Assembly: GCA_029251525.1 (NCBI GenBank)
Contig: JAQXDE010000035.1
Coordinates: 372,001 to 436,000, forward strand
Length of the DNA stretch: 64,000 nucleotides
DNA from: Saprospiraceae bacterium
GTDB taxonomy: Bacteria; Bacteroidota; Bacteroidia; Chitinophagales; Saprospiraceae
Direction: 5' to 3'
Shown here: piece by piece, positions 1 to 8,825 of the stretch
Layout of the letters: every line of letters starts with the position of its first letter
Position numbering within the stretch: the first letter of the stretch is position 1
The notes under the pieces: generated by a model
What the model was told of the DNA's origin: nothing
The model's database searches: none
What the model saw: only the letters and a program-made list of their open reading frames with translations
Program-made: the position numbers and the translations under genes

Positions 1-1149
1 CCCGTCTAAGGCAAGTGTTTGCACATATTCATCTCTAATATGTGCACTTCCTTGATGAGCATTATCATTAATGGCTGGATAGTTGTCGTCACCAGAATTA
101 CGAAACATAAATTTTTGATATTCATCTCGATTAGAATAATTGAAGAGTGGCGCATTTACAGCCTTTGAATATCCCATTTCATCTCTTGAAACCCAGTCCA
201 AACTTCGATGAGGCAATACCCATGAATCCTGACCGTGCCGGTTCAAACTGCCAAAAGAAGTGGCTTCTCTTTCTTTATTTTTATTAAAATATTCTAAAGA
301 GCCAATTGGAATTACAGGGCCATTTCCGCCTGCTAAATCAAGCACAGAATCTGCTGCAACTGAAAAGACAGCTAATGTGAAATCTTCATCGATTAAATAA
401 GTGTTGAAATCCATTTTTCCAGCCAAAATAGTGGAATCGTTGCTAAATGATTGAGCTTTAATTACTTGGGTGAAAGCTAAGGGCAATGGATCAGTATAGA
501 TGGGTGATGTTTCTGTGGGGTTAGTTCCATCAGTTGTATATCGAAGTACAGAATTAGGTTCATTATTGGTCAAAGAAACCATCTGCAGACCTGAATAATA
601 TCCTGCAGCTAAATTCATACTTGGTGTTTGAGTATATCCTAAAAATTGTTTGGTGCTATCATTAGAGCTTCCCAAACTCGGTTCAGTGCTAACCACCCAA
701 TCTAGACCTCCATCGATTGATCGACACCTTGAGTGTTCTACTAATGTTAAGTCCATTGAAAACATTTCCATAATGGTACCACTAGGATCAGAAAGTAATA
801 CAACTTCTCCTATTTTTGTTTGAGCCAGCTTAAAATTTGTATGAAAAATAGATCCCTCTGATTCGTCACGTCCGGAACACCAAAAGACTAAATGTCCATT
901 TCCAGGAATAATTGTTCCAGTAGGAATGGCCCATTTTTGAGGTTTGGCTTCTTTATCAGAAATATGCCATCCTGTTAAGTCAACTGGATCTGAACTTGAA
1001 TTATATAACTCAATCCAATCTTCAGTTTTCCCATAATTATCTAAAAAAAATTCGAGGTTAGATGCAGAGTATTCGTTGATGTGGATTTGTGCAAATGAAT
1101 TTAGTGACCACAACAAGATAAGTAAAAGTGATGCGTAGTTTTTTTTCAT
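1..1149 (-). CDS. Secreted lamin-tail / CotH-type protein (3' part beyond left edge)
   Basis: I translated this by hand from the ATG at 1149 down to the window edge; it stays open for 383 codons with no stop, so the gene is cut off. The first 20 or so residues form a signal peptide ending in SLNSFAQ. Next comes a lamin-tail domain (INEYSASN, then DWIELYNSSSDPVDLTGW), a family often found on secreted bacterial proteins. Around residue 200 is a chitobiase/hexosaminidase C-terminal-like segment (LRYTTDGTNPTETSPIYTDP). The last visible part (FRNSGDDNYPAINDNAH, then HIRDEYVQTLALDG) matches the start of CotH-kinase-like domains. This order of modules is common in Bacteroidota surface proteins, many of which carry a T9SS tail; the tail would lie outside the window. 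The function is unknown; a secreted, possibly protein-kinase-like CotH enzyme is the best guess. Confidence 0.8.
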   Translation of the reverse strand, partial: MKKNYASLLLILLWSLNSFAQIHINEYSASNLEFFLDNYGKTEDWIELYNSSSDPVDLTGWHISDKEAKPQKWAIPTGTIIPGNGHLVFWCSGRDESEGSIFHTNFKLAQTKIGEVVLLSDPSGTIMEMFSMDLTLVEHSRCRSIDGGLDWVVSTEPSLGSSNDSTKQFLGYTQTPSMNLAAGYYSGLQMVSLTNNEPNSVLRYTTDGTNPTETSPIYTDPLPLAFTQVIKAQSFSNDSTILAGKMDFNTYLIDEDFTLAVFSVAADSVLDLAGGNGPVIPIGSLEYFNKNKEREATSFGSLNRHGQDSWVLPHRSLDWVSRDEMGYSKAVNAPLFNYSNRDEYQKFMFRNSGDDNYPAINDNAHQGSAHIRDEYVQTLALDG

Positions 1150-1332
1150 TTAAAATAATTTATATCCGTTAAAAATTTTTACTGGTGATTTTAAAAAAAA
1201 AATTATTGTTTTATTTTTAAAAAATTTTGCCTTGAATTCTAATTTTAGGAAGTCTATGACTTACTAATCTAAGGTGGTGGGTGAGATAAGTTATTATTCG
1301 AGAGTAAGAAACAATAATTTAAATTTATATTT

Positions 1333-1719
1333 TCATAGAACAAACTTTTCAAATAAGCTCAACATCGTTAATTCTGGGTCTTTACAAATACCACTATGAA
1401 CCTGAGAATGTTGAATAATAGTGCTCCTTGCTGCAGTCAACCAACGAAATCGCCCTGCCAAATCGAATTGGGCAATTTTCCCACCTTTTTCATCTCCTAA
1501 ACAAATGAATTCCCAACTTTTTAAATAATCCGAAAACTCTTGAAGATCCGCATCCTTTGAAAAAGCTTTAAGTCGAATTAAGTCTAAATGATATTTTACT
1601 CCCAAAAAATTTTTCCTCTTGGAATATAAAATTACACCTACATTTATAAATTCTTCTCGCTCTACCTTGGGAACAAATCGGATGAAGGCATATTCAAAAA
1701 CTTCATTTCCTTGCATCAT
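1333..1719 (-). CDS. DUF3037 family protein
   Basis: A 128-residue soluble protein with no signal peptide or membrane segment. The N-terminal stretch FEYAFIRFVPKVEREEFINV followed by GVILYS matches the start of the DUF3037 family, which has no established biochemical role. Two ATGs are adjacent at 1719 and 1716, and either could start translation. Its start overlaps the 3' end of the upstream HipA-like gene by about 14-17 bases, so the two are probably translated together. In other Bacteroidota and Proteobacteria, DUF3037 genes are often found beside HipA-like kinase genes, which suggests that the two proteins work as a unit. I cannot tell whether this is an antitoxin, an adaptor or something else. 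Confidence 0.75.
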   Translation of the reverse strand: MMQGNEVFEYAFIRFVPKVEREEFINVGVILYSKRKNFLGVKYHLDLIRLKAFSKDADLQEFSDYLKSWEFICLGDEKGGKIAQFDLAGRFRWLTAARSTIIQHSQVHSGICKDPELTMLSLFEKFVL

Positions 1720-2485
1720 TAGCTTCTTTAGTTAGTTTATCTAGATTAGATATTTTGGTTTTTAAAAATGAAGAATATATCTCTCTTTTTTCCATAGGAG
1801 GAATAGAATCAGAATTTTCCTCCAAGAAATCATCTGGAATTAATTCAATAATTTGATCTACCAATTCATCAGTTAATGTTGATTTTATTTCAGCTGAGGC
1901 AGCCGCTAATTCAGTTGCACGATCTAACATAACATGATCTTTGATTAAAGGGAAAGTTCCACTAGCATGTTTTTCCCAAGTAGTCCAACTGTGATGAAAG
2001 TAAAAACTGGCACCATGATCAATTAGCCATAATTCCTTATTCCAATTGAGCAGATTTGTGTTTTTTACTGTCCGATCCATATTGGAAATTATACTGTCAA
2101 GTAGCACTACCTTGGAGGCAGTCATCGAATCGGCAACCGAGATAATTGGATCATAAGTTATGGCGCCCGAAAGATAATGCAATCCAAAATTTAAACCAAC
2201 ACTAAATTTGAGCAAATCTTGAATTTCTTCATCTGCTTCAGATTGGCCAAATGAATTATCTAAATTCATAAAAACCAATTCAGGCATTTTTAAGCCAATT
2301 GCTCTAGCTAATTCTCCTCCAATTAATTCAGCCACTAATGCCTTTTTTCCTTGTCCTGCACCCCTGAATTTGATTACATAAAGAAAACCATCATCGGCCT
2401 CTACTATGGCTGGTAGTGAACCTCCTTCTCGAAGAGGTGTTACATAACGAGTAACATTGACAGTTCTGAGTTCTAATTTTTTCAT
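1703..2485 (-). CDS. HipA-like kinase
   Basis: About 260 residues. I place the start at the ATG at 2485 (MKKLELRTVNVTRY) because residues from an upstream in-frame start look like non-coding AT-rich sequence. Kinase features are visible: a lysine in FLYVIKF (about residue 39), a HipA-type catalytic segment ISNMDRTVKNTN (Asp about 137, Asn about 142), and LIDHG (Asp about 156) in the place of the metal-binding DFG motif. It is much shorter than classical HipA (about 440 residues) and lacks the N-terminal HipA subdomain. It therefore fits the short HipA-related family usually paired with DUF3037, the gene that overlaps its 3' end. No HipB-like HTH gene is next to it. The substrate is unknown, and a toxin role is inference only. 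Confidence 0.75.
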   Translation of the reverse strand: MKKLELRTVNVTRYVTPLREGGSLPAIVEADDGFLYVIKFRGAGQGKKALVAELIGGELARAIGLKMPELVFMNLDNSFGQSEADEEIQDLLKFSVGLNFGLHYLSGAITYDPIISVADSMTASKVVLLDSIISNMDRTVKNTNLLNWNKELWLIDHGASFYFHHSWTTWEKHASGTFPLIKDHVMLDRATELAAASAEIKSTLTDELVDQIIELIPDDFLEENSDSIPPMEKREIYSSFLKTKISNLDKLTKEANDARK

Positions 2486-2571
2486 ATTCAATACAAGGTA
2501 GAAAATCAGGTTGTAATCCAATATAATTTATTGAGAATTCACAAAAAAAAAAAAGTTTAATTATATTGTCG

Positions 2572-4326
2572 ATGGAAGTTAAAAATTCAAAATCACACAC
2601 AATGCAAATAAAAGAAAATACAAAGGAATACGACGTAATAATTGTTGGTTCAGGAGCTGGTGGCGGAATGGCAACTAAGATTCTATCTGAAGCTGGATTG
2701 TCAGTTGCTCTAGTGGAAGCTGGACCTTATTTTGATCCAAAGGATCCAATTACCCAAACTCAAATGAAATTTCCTTGGGAGTCTCCAAGGAGGGGAGCAA
2801 GTACTAAGCGAGCATTTGGAGATTTTGATATGTCTTGGGGTGATTGGAAAGTGGATGGCGAGCCTTATACTCAAAAAGAAGGAACTGATTTTATGTGGTG
2901 GCGTTCTAGAATGCTTGGTGGTCGAACAAATCATTGGGGTAGAATTTCTCTTCGTTTTGGACCGGATGATTTTAAACACAAGGATATAGATGGATTAGGT
3001 GAAAATTGGCCCATTAGCTATGATGACATTAAACCATATTATGATCGATTAGATAAAATGGTAGGTGTTTTTGGTTCAAAAGAAAAACGTAGAAATGACC
3101 CAGATGGATTTTTCCTTCCTGCGCCAAAACCTAGATTGCACGAACTATACTACATTAAAGGTGCTAAAAAAGCAGGTGTTGATGTGATTCCTTCTCGACT
3201 ATCCATATTGACAAAAAAGCTAAATAATGATCGTGGAGTTTGTTTTTATTGCGCTCAATGTAATCGATCTTGTAATGCCTATGCAGATTTTTCTTCTAGT
3301 TCTGTTTTTATCATTCCTGCTGTGAATGGTAGTGGTCAAGTTGATTTATATGTTAATAGTATGGTAAGAACAGTTACTACAAATGATGAGGGGAAAGCTA
3401 CAGGAGTTTCGTTTATCAATAAAGAGGATCGAAAAGAATATGAATTGAAAGGTCGCTCAGTGGTACTTGGTGCATCAGCTTGTAGTACTGCTCGAATATT
3501 ATTAAACTCGAAAAGTAAACAACATCCAAATGGTTTGGGAAATAGTAGTGATAATGTAGGTCGTTATTTGCATGATTCTACAGGTGCGGGTAGAGCTGGT
3601 TTTGTACCAGCATTGATGGATCGGAAGACCGATTATAATGAAGATGGAACAGGAGGATTACATGTTTATTCCCCTTGGTGGCAAGCAGATAAAAAACTAG
3701 ATTTCCCAAGAGGATATCATATTGAAGTTTGGGGAGGATTGGGAATGCCTGCTTATGGGTTTGGATTTAATGTTTCTGATTTGAATAAATATATAGGGGG
3801 AACAGTTGGTGGATATGGAGATAAGCTGAGAAATGATGCCAAGCGATTTAGGGGTGCAGTAGTTGGAATGGCAGGTCGAGGAGAGTCTATAGCAATGCGA
3901 GATAATCGTTGTGAAATTGATCCTGATGTAGTTGATCAATTTGGAATTCCTGTTTTAAGGTTTAACTACAAGTGGTCTGACTACGAACGAAACCAAGCAA
4001 AACATATGCAAGATACATTCGAAGAAATTATCCATGGAATGGGCGGAATTCCTCTTGGAGATAAGCCAGCTAAGGAACAGGATTGGGGATTGTTAAAACC
4101 TGGTCAAATCATTCATGAAGTTGGTACTACTCGAATGGGCAATGATCCTAAATCTTCAGTAACTAACAAGTTTTGTCAATTGCATGATGCGGATAATGTT
4201 TTTGTGGTAGACGCAGGTCCTTTTACAAGTCAGGCTGATAAAAATTGTACCTGGACAATTATGGCATTAGCAATGAGGACTTCTGAGTTTATAGTGGAAC
4301 AATATAAAAAGAAAAATATTCTATAA
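2572..4326 (+). CDS. GMC family FAD-dependent oxidoreductase
   Basis: Large flavoprotein subunit of a sugar or alcohol dehydrogenase. A Rossmann FAD motif, VIIVGSGAGGG, lies near residues 22-32. The C-terminal GMC signature is present (HEVGTTRMG, then ADKNCTWTIMALA). A cysteine-rich stretch, CFYCAQCNRSCNAYAD, sits mid-protein and is typical of the gluconate/glucoside-dehydrogenase branch of the family. I prefer the ATG at 2572 to the TTG two codons upstream, because nothing upstream requires the longer form. The next gene encodes a gluconate-2-dehydrogenase-subunit-3-like lipoprotein, so the pair probably forms a membrane-tethered dehydrogenase passing electrons to a quinone or cytochrome. 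No signal peptide is seen on this subunit, and export by hitchhiking on the Tat-exported partner is plausible. The substrate cannot be told from sequence; 3-keto-sugar formation is one known activity of related complexes. Confidence 0.88.
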   Translation: MEVKNSKSHTMQIKENTKEYDVIIVGSGAGGGMATKILSEAGLSVALVEAGPYFDPKDPITQTQMKFPWESPRRGASTKRAFGDFDMSWGDWKVDGEPYTQKEGTDFMWWRSRMLGGRTNHWGRISLRFGPDDFKHKDIDGLGENWPISYDDIKPYYDRLDKMVGVFGSKEKRRNDPDGFFLPAPKPRLHELYYIKGAKKAGVDVIPSRLSILTKKLNNDRGVCFYCAQCNRSCNAYADFSSSSVFIIPAVNGSGQVDLYVNSMVRTVTTNDEGKATGVSFINKEDRKEYELKGRSVVLGASACSTARILLNSKSKQHPNGLGNSSDNVGRYLHDSTGAGRAGFVPALMDRKTDYNEDGTGGLHVYSPWWQADKKLDFPRGYHIEVWGGLGMPAYGFGFNVSDLNKYIGGTVGGYGDKLRNDAKRFRGAVVGMAGRGESIAMRDNRCEIDPDVVDQFGIPVLRFNYKWSDYERNQAKHMQDTFEEIIHGMGGIPLGDKPAKEQDWGLLKPGQIIHEVGTTRMGNDPKSSVTNKFCQLHDADNVFVVDAGPFTSQADKNCTWTIMALAMRTSEFIVEQYKKKNIL

Positions 4327-4379
4327 TTAGGGGGCATATGAGAAACCTAATCATCTAATAAATTTTAAAAAATAGTAAA

Positions 4380-5099
4380 ATGAAAAGAAGAGATTCACTT
4401 AAATATATGTTGGTTGGAACAATTGCTGGAGCAACTGTAACTTCAACTACCAGTTGTAAAACAGAAATTGACGATGCAAAAGGAGTAGTAAAAGATAATA
4501 CTAAAAACCTTTACGGAAGAATTCCTTCCGAAATAGAACATGACGATAAAGTAAACGTAGAAACTTATTTTAATGAGCATGAAATGTTAACTATAGCAAC
4601 TTTGTGTGATATTATTTTGCCTGCAACTCCCTCAGCTGGTTCTGCAACTGAAGCCAAAGTTCCAGATTTTATTGAATTTATAGTAAAAGATTTACCCGGT
4701 AATAAATTACCTTTTCGTGGTGGTTTGATGTGGCTGGATACCGAAGCTAACCAGAGATTTGAAAAACGATTCATAGATTGTACGCCTGAACAGGAAATTG
4801 AGATTATTGATGATATTGCTTATCCTGATCCAGATGGAGAAAAACCCGAAATGGCACCAGGTATTAAGTTTTTTAATCAAATTAGAAACTTGACCATGAC
4901 AGGATATTATACTACTAAAATGGGATTTGAAGATCTTGGTGTGACCAGTAATTTTGCTAATGTTTGGGATGGTGTTCCAGAAGAAGTTTTGGCAAACCAT
5001 GATGTAGATTATGATCCTGAATGGTTAGCAAAATGTGTCGATCAAAGTAAAAGGAATGATATTGCTGAATGGGATGAGGAAGGGAACCTGTTGACCTAA
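4380..5099 (+). CDS. Gluconate 2-dehydrogenase subunit 3 family Tat lipoprotein
   Basis: A 239-residue small subunit. The N terminus combines a twin-arginine motif (MKRRDSLKYM) with a hydrophobic stretch and a lipobox-like TTSC at about residues 23-26, so it is probably a Tat-exported lipoprotein. The body (HEMLTIATLCDIILPATPS, then FIEFIVKDLPG) matches the gluconate 2-dehydrogenase subunit 3 family, which accompanies GMC flavoproteins. It begins 53 bases after the GMC gene on the same strand. Known role of the family: small subunit needed for export or assembly of the FAD subunit. No cytochrome c subunit follows, so the electron acceptor must be encoded elsewhere. Confidence 0.85.
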   Translation: MKRRDSLKYMLVGTIAGATVTSTTSCKTEIDDAKGVVKDNTKNLYGRIPSEIEHDDKVNVETYFNEHEMLTIATLCDIILPATPSAGSATEAKVPDFIEFIVKDLPGNKLPFRGGLMWLDTEANQRFEKRFIDCTPEQEIEIIDDIAYPDPDGEKPEMAPGIKFFNQIRNLTMTGYYTTKMGFEDLGVTSNFANVWDGVPEEVLANHDVDYDPEWLAKCVDQSKRNDIAEWDEEGNLLT

Positions 5100-5146
5100 T
5101 AATAACTACCAAAATATTCATTACCCTAAAATAACAGAAAATAGAA

Positions 5147-5443
5147 ATGAACGTAAATATTCAAGCTCCTTTTACCATAAAAAGCGATCAAGAAAGTGAA
5201 ATAATTAATCAGATAAAATCTTTGTCTACCTATAATGATCGAATCACCAATGCTGAAGTTTTTTTTAAAGTTGGAGATGGAAATGCCGCAGATTCAGTTA
5301 TTGCTGAAATAGAATTGCGAGTTCCAGGACCAGTTATTTTCGCCTCTGCAGATGATAAGCAATTTATCAATGCATTTGGCGGAGCAATTAATAAAGTAAA
5401 AAAGCAATTGATAAAAGCTAAAGAAACTCGCCGAAAGCACTAA
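5147..5443 (+). CDS. HPF/RaiA-like ribosome-associated protein
   Basis: 98 residues, with the size and pattern of the sigma-54-modulation / hibernation-promoting-factor family: an initial strand (MNVNIQAPFTIKSDQ), a helix with ITNAEVFFKVG, a central strand VIAEIELRVPGPVIFASADD, then a final basic helix INKVKKQLIKAKETRRKH. Short HPF proteins bind the decoding centre of the 30S subunit and inactivate ribosomes in stationary phase. It follows the dehydrogenase pair by 47 bases, and a strong hairpin at 5465-5505 ends the unit. It faces a universal stress protein gene, so two stress functions share one terminator. Family assignment is fairly secure; which HPF subtype it is remains open. Confidence 0.8.
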   Translation: MNVNIQAPFTIKSDQESEIINQIKSLSTYNDRITNAEVFFKVGDGNAADSVIAEIELRVPGPVIFASADDKQFINAFGGAINKVKKQLIKAKETRRKH

Positions 5444-5464
5444 TTATTTTTGCTTTTATAAAAT

Positions 5465-5505
5465 GACAGAATTTGAAAAGTATATATGAATTTTCAAATT
5501 CTGTC
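5465..5505. terminator. Bidirectional hairpin terminator
   Basis: A perfect 15-bp inverted repeat (gacagaatttgaaaa against ttttcaaattctgtc) with an 11-base loop lies between the converging HPF-like and universal-stress genes. T-rich sequence flanks it on the plus strand. It probably stops transcription from both sides. Confidence 0.75.
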
Positions 5506-5562
5506 TTAATATTTACTTACAAATTAAGCGAAGACTCTTACTGTTTAACTAAAAGGAAAATT

Positions 5563-6417
5563 TTATTTACCTCTTAAAACCAAGATTAGAGTTTTCGATT
5601 CCAATGCCATTTTTTTGGTAAAGCTACGATGCATTAACCGTTGCCAATAATTTCGATGAGGTTGGTAAGTCACCAACAAATTTGTTTTGAAAGTATTTAA
5701 AAATTCAAGCATGCTATCTAATTTATTTTCAGTAGCTATTTCATGAAAAGTTATTTGAAGCTCAGGTGCATTTTCAGAGAAGAAAGTTTTTAATTTCTCC
5801 ATATTAAGCGAAGTGTTTTGCTTTTCTTCAAATTCTGTAAAATGAACACATCGAATAATTGGGTGAAATGGTTCTAGTAATTTTGAAACTCTCCAAATTT
5901 CATAAGGATCAGTTTCAATAAAGTTGGTGGCATAAGTTACCAAAGTCGTCTTGCGATAAGCTGCATATTCGGGGATTACAAAAACAGGGCAAGGTGCTTT
6001 TTTTACAACATTGGCTGCAACACTTCCTAATATTTTATCTATAGCTCCATGTTCATCTCGAGTCCCAATACAAATAAAATCGTACTCATGTTCTTTTGCA
6101 AATTGATTAATTACTGCCTCAGGGGTTCCCATTTCGATTTTAGTTAAAATGACAGGGACGTTTTTTATTTGTTGAACTGTTTGAGACAGAATTCTACTTG
6201 TTAGTTCAAATAATTTTTGGTTAGCAATTTTCATTTTTTCAGTCATGGCAATTTCAATTGCAACAGGGACATCAATTACAGCTAAATCTGGATTGACTAC
6301 ATGTATTAGTGAAATATCCGCTTTCATTTGGTCTGCCATTAAAATAGCATGGCGAAAAGCATTTTCAGCTGAGAAGGAAAAATCTGTTGGAACAAGAATT
6401 TTTAATTTATTTTGCAT
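5563..6417 (-). CDS. Two-domain universal stress protein (UspA family)
   Basis: 284 residues, two Usp domains in tandem. The first starts MQNKLKILVPTDFSFSAENA and ends with the nucleotide-binding-type loop CIGTRDEHGAIDKILGS followed by CPVFVIPE. The second (about residues 150-284) is degenerate, with no clear G-2X-G-9X-G motif (NLLVTYQPHRNYWQRLMHRS). Two-domain Usps of this size are common in Bacteroidota and are linked to stress and low-oxygen survival. Two Crp/Fnr-like palindromes lie upstream (6462-6475 and 6484-6497), suggesting control by a Crp/Fnr-type regulator. A second, broken gene of the same family lies upstream at 7215-8077, so this locus once held at least two Usps. Confidence 0.9.
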   Translation of the reverse strand: MQNKLKILVPTDFSFSAENAFRHAILMADQMKADISLIHVVNPDLAVIDVPVAIEIAMTEKMKIANQKLFELTSRILSQTVQQIKNVPVILTKIEMGTPEAVINQFAKEHEYDFICIGTRDEHGAIDKILGSVAANVVKKAPCPVFVIPEYAAYRKTTLVTYATNFIETDPYEIWRVSKLLEPFHPIIRCVHFTEFEEKQNTSLNMEKLKTFFSENAPELQITFHEIATENKLDSMLEFLNTFKTNLLVTYQPHRNYWQRLMHRSFTKKMALESKTLILVLRGK

Positions 6418-6461
6418 AATTTTATTTTTACATAAACTCTATTTTTTTTGTTGGAAATTAA

Positions 6462-6497
6462 TTGACGAAAGTCAAGAATAATTGTGATTATAATCAC
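6462..6497 (-). promoter_or_regulatory. Two Crp/Fnr-like operator palindromes upstream of the Usp gene
   Basis: Two perfect inverted repeats with a 4-base spacer: TTGAC-gaaa-GTCAA at 6462-6475 and GTGAT-tata-ATCAC at 6484-6497. Both carry the TGA...TCA core recognised by Crp/Fnr-family factors. Their centres are 22 bp apart, about two helical turns, so they lie on the same DNA face. They sit 45-80 bases upstream of the Usp start. If the weak TAGAGTTTA element at 6441-6433 is the -7 box, the nearer site would centre near -41. That promoter placement is inference. Confidence 0.55.
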
Positions 6498-7214
6498 TAT
6501 TATAACAAAAGGAATTTTGAATATTCAACTATTATCTAAATTTAGATCAAAGTCCTTTGACTGAATATTGTTTAATAACAATTCTTTTACGACTAAAAAA
6601 AAGGATTTTTTGGGAGAATGAATTTCTCGATTTTTTTAACTAATATCGAAGTTTCAATACCCGAGAATTTAATTTGAAAATTATAGTAATACCAATAAAG
6701 ACTGCTTTAATTAGATCGATAGTATATTTTCCAAAATACTTCCTGCATTTTTTTTTGTGAAACTTCCATTATAAGCATTCCTAAAAGGAAAACTTCAAGA
6801 CTCATAAAAAAAACTCTCAAAAGTTAAATTAATCCATTACTCGAGCCTTGTTTTTTCAAAATTAGAATTCTTGAAAATGGTGACTAATGATTATCGTCAA
6901 AAGGTGAGGTATTTTTTGTCCCCTTTTAGATAAAGGTAGATATGACGAAGCGCTTTAGTTTTGTAATCATTATTATTGCTTAATAGTCAAAGTTAAGTCT
7001 ATTTTGTTGTCTTTCTTTATTCAATTTTTTTAAAAAGGTTAATGTATAAGTATTGTTAAGGGAAATGGATGGAATGATTTTTAGAATCTCATCCTTTTGA
7101 TAAAGATCAGTGTGATGAATTATAATAATCATTATCAGCTGAGATTTTTCAATTAATTTTAGGATTATTTTAAATTCCGATCAATAAAAAAATATTTTGC
7201 TTTTTGCACAAAAT
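6498..7214. other. Non-coding AT-rich spacer
   Basis: About 700 bases with stops in all frames. I see one further inverted repeat, TCAAAG-tc-CTTTGA at 6547-6560, and no recognisable gene remnant. Confidence 0.5.
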
Positions 7215-8077
7215 GTTTCCGTAGCAGTTGCTTTATCCTCAACCGATGATAAAGTTTTGCGTTAAACTGAATTCCTTTCTGATAAATTGAAAATTAAAAA
7301 ACTTAATTTAATTCATGTCATCTCAAATATTCTCTCTCCTGTAGATACAGATTGGGAAACATATGAAATATTAGGGCCAATTTTTAATCTTAAAAGGGAA
7401 ATAAAAGATCGGTTTTTAACTAAGGTTGAATCTCTATTTTCTAGAGAAATTATATTGAAAATGGAGGTAGTTGAGGGAAATCCTTATCGAGAAATACTTC
7501 TTGCTGCTAAAAATTTGGATTCTAATTTAGTAATTGTCCCTCGTAAAGAATAAAGTAATGGGAGTGGAATTACAGCCAAAAGAACTGTTAGGGATTTTTT
7601 AAGAAATGTTTTACTTGTTCCAATAAATGCTTACGTAAGGATTAATAGGAATTCCGTTTCTTTAGATTTTTCGGAGAACTCAGCAAGAGCGCTCGCTGAA
7701 AGGAGCATCGTACCTTTTCAATAAAATGAAAAATGTACTTTAAAATGTGTTCATATCGTTGTTCTGATCTATCAAATTATTATTTAGACATAAAAACTAG
7801 AACTCAATTATACAATCAATTTTACAAAGCGCAAAAATGGCTTGGGATATTTTTGTAAAATAATATGATTTTAAAAAAGGGAGTTGCTAATTGATTTTGT
7901 GCAAAATATCAGTGAGAGTAGTTCTGATCTGTTATCAAATTATTTTATAATCAAAAATCTGACTTTGTTGTGATGGGAGCGAAAGGACATAATGTTTTCG
8001 AAAATTTTCTTTACGGAGGTGTAACTAAAACGTTTTTGGATAAATTTGATGCTTGTCTAGTTATGATTGTGAGATAA
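7215..8077 (+). pseudogene. Degraded two-domain universal stress protein gene
   Basis: Translating the plus strand recovers a Usp-like protein interrupted by several lesions. From 7215 one frame reads VSVAVALSSTDDKVLR, then a TAA at 7263-7265, then TEFLSDKLKIKKLNLIHVIS. It continues to a TAA at 7551-7553 and runs on in the same frame with SGITAKRTVRDF and VLLVPINA, which match the end of a first Usp domain. SVSLDFSENSARALAE then matches the start of a second domain. After stops near 7724 and later frame changes, the final part KSDFVVMGAKGHNVFEN and CLVMIV ends at the TGA at 8075-8077. The only open piece (7287-7553, 88 codons from a TTG) is a fragment of this gene, not an independent one. No start codon survives upstream. 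Confidence 0.8.
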
Positions 8078-8800
8078 TAATTAGAAATGGAAAATTGCTT
8101 GCCTATGGAGCAGGTCAATATTTTTATTCGTTTAAATTATCATTGATTTTTGAGGAAGTTTACTGAATAAAGTGTTTAGTTCAAAAGAATTCTTTTAGAT
8201 AAAGTTAATCGCTATAAATATACATTGGAACTGTTACGATTATTGAATATTTTTCAGAAACAGGTTGAATTGATCCTTATTTTAATCTTAACCTTTCTTA
8301 CTTTTTTTTAGTTGTTGTAGTCAAGCTGAATTTAGGATGCAATTAGCTAGCAAAAGGTCTTTTGTTATTTTAGAACTAATATTTGAATTTGTTGAAGGAA
8401 TGATATTTTTTGTTTTTGAAAGAAAGGTGGAAATATAATTTCGAAATATAAACTTTTAATTTGATATGTTGTCTTTGTTTTTTTTTGGTAAAGAATTTCT
8501 AGATGAAGAGCTCCAAGAGCTAGTTTGTTCAATGCTAAAATAGGTTATGTGACCTAAATTAAAATAAATACTTGTCTAATGGATTTTGTCTTGAAATTAT
8601 TTCCGAACAATAACCGAGTTTCAATATCTCATAATTTTAAAAATACTTTTTGAAAATTATCCTAAGTTGTCAAGAAATTTTTTCGTTTATTTTGACTTCG
8701 TATCCGTGGTTAAAAAGGATTATTTTGGTATCGAATAAGCTAAAATTGTCCTACGATTTGTATTTTTCTATAATCATTTAATAGCGATTTATTTTTTGTA
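8078..8800. other. Non-coding spacer before the surface-protein island
   Basis: Roughly 720 bases without an open frame of note. Composition matches the decayed DNA to its left, so it may be the remains of lost genes, but I could not recognise any protein in it. Confidence 0.45.
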
Positions 8801-8808
8801 TATATTTG
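8801..8808 (+). promoter_or_regulatory. Bacteroidota-type -7 element (TAnnTTTG)
   Basis: TATATTTG sits 18 bases before the ATG at 8826 and fits the TAnnTTTG -7 consensus used by the primary sigma factor of Bacteroidota. I do not see a convincing -33 TTG at the usual distance. Confidence 0.45.
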
Positions 8809-8825
8809 TAATAAAAATTTAATCT

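Noticed and set aside
7287-7553. 88-codon gene starting with TTG
   Set aside because: It is one open segment of the degraded universal stress protein gene; the same frame continues on both sides of the flanking stops.
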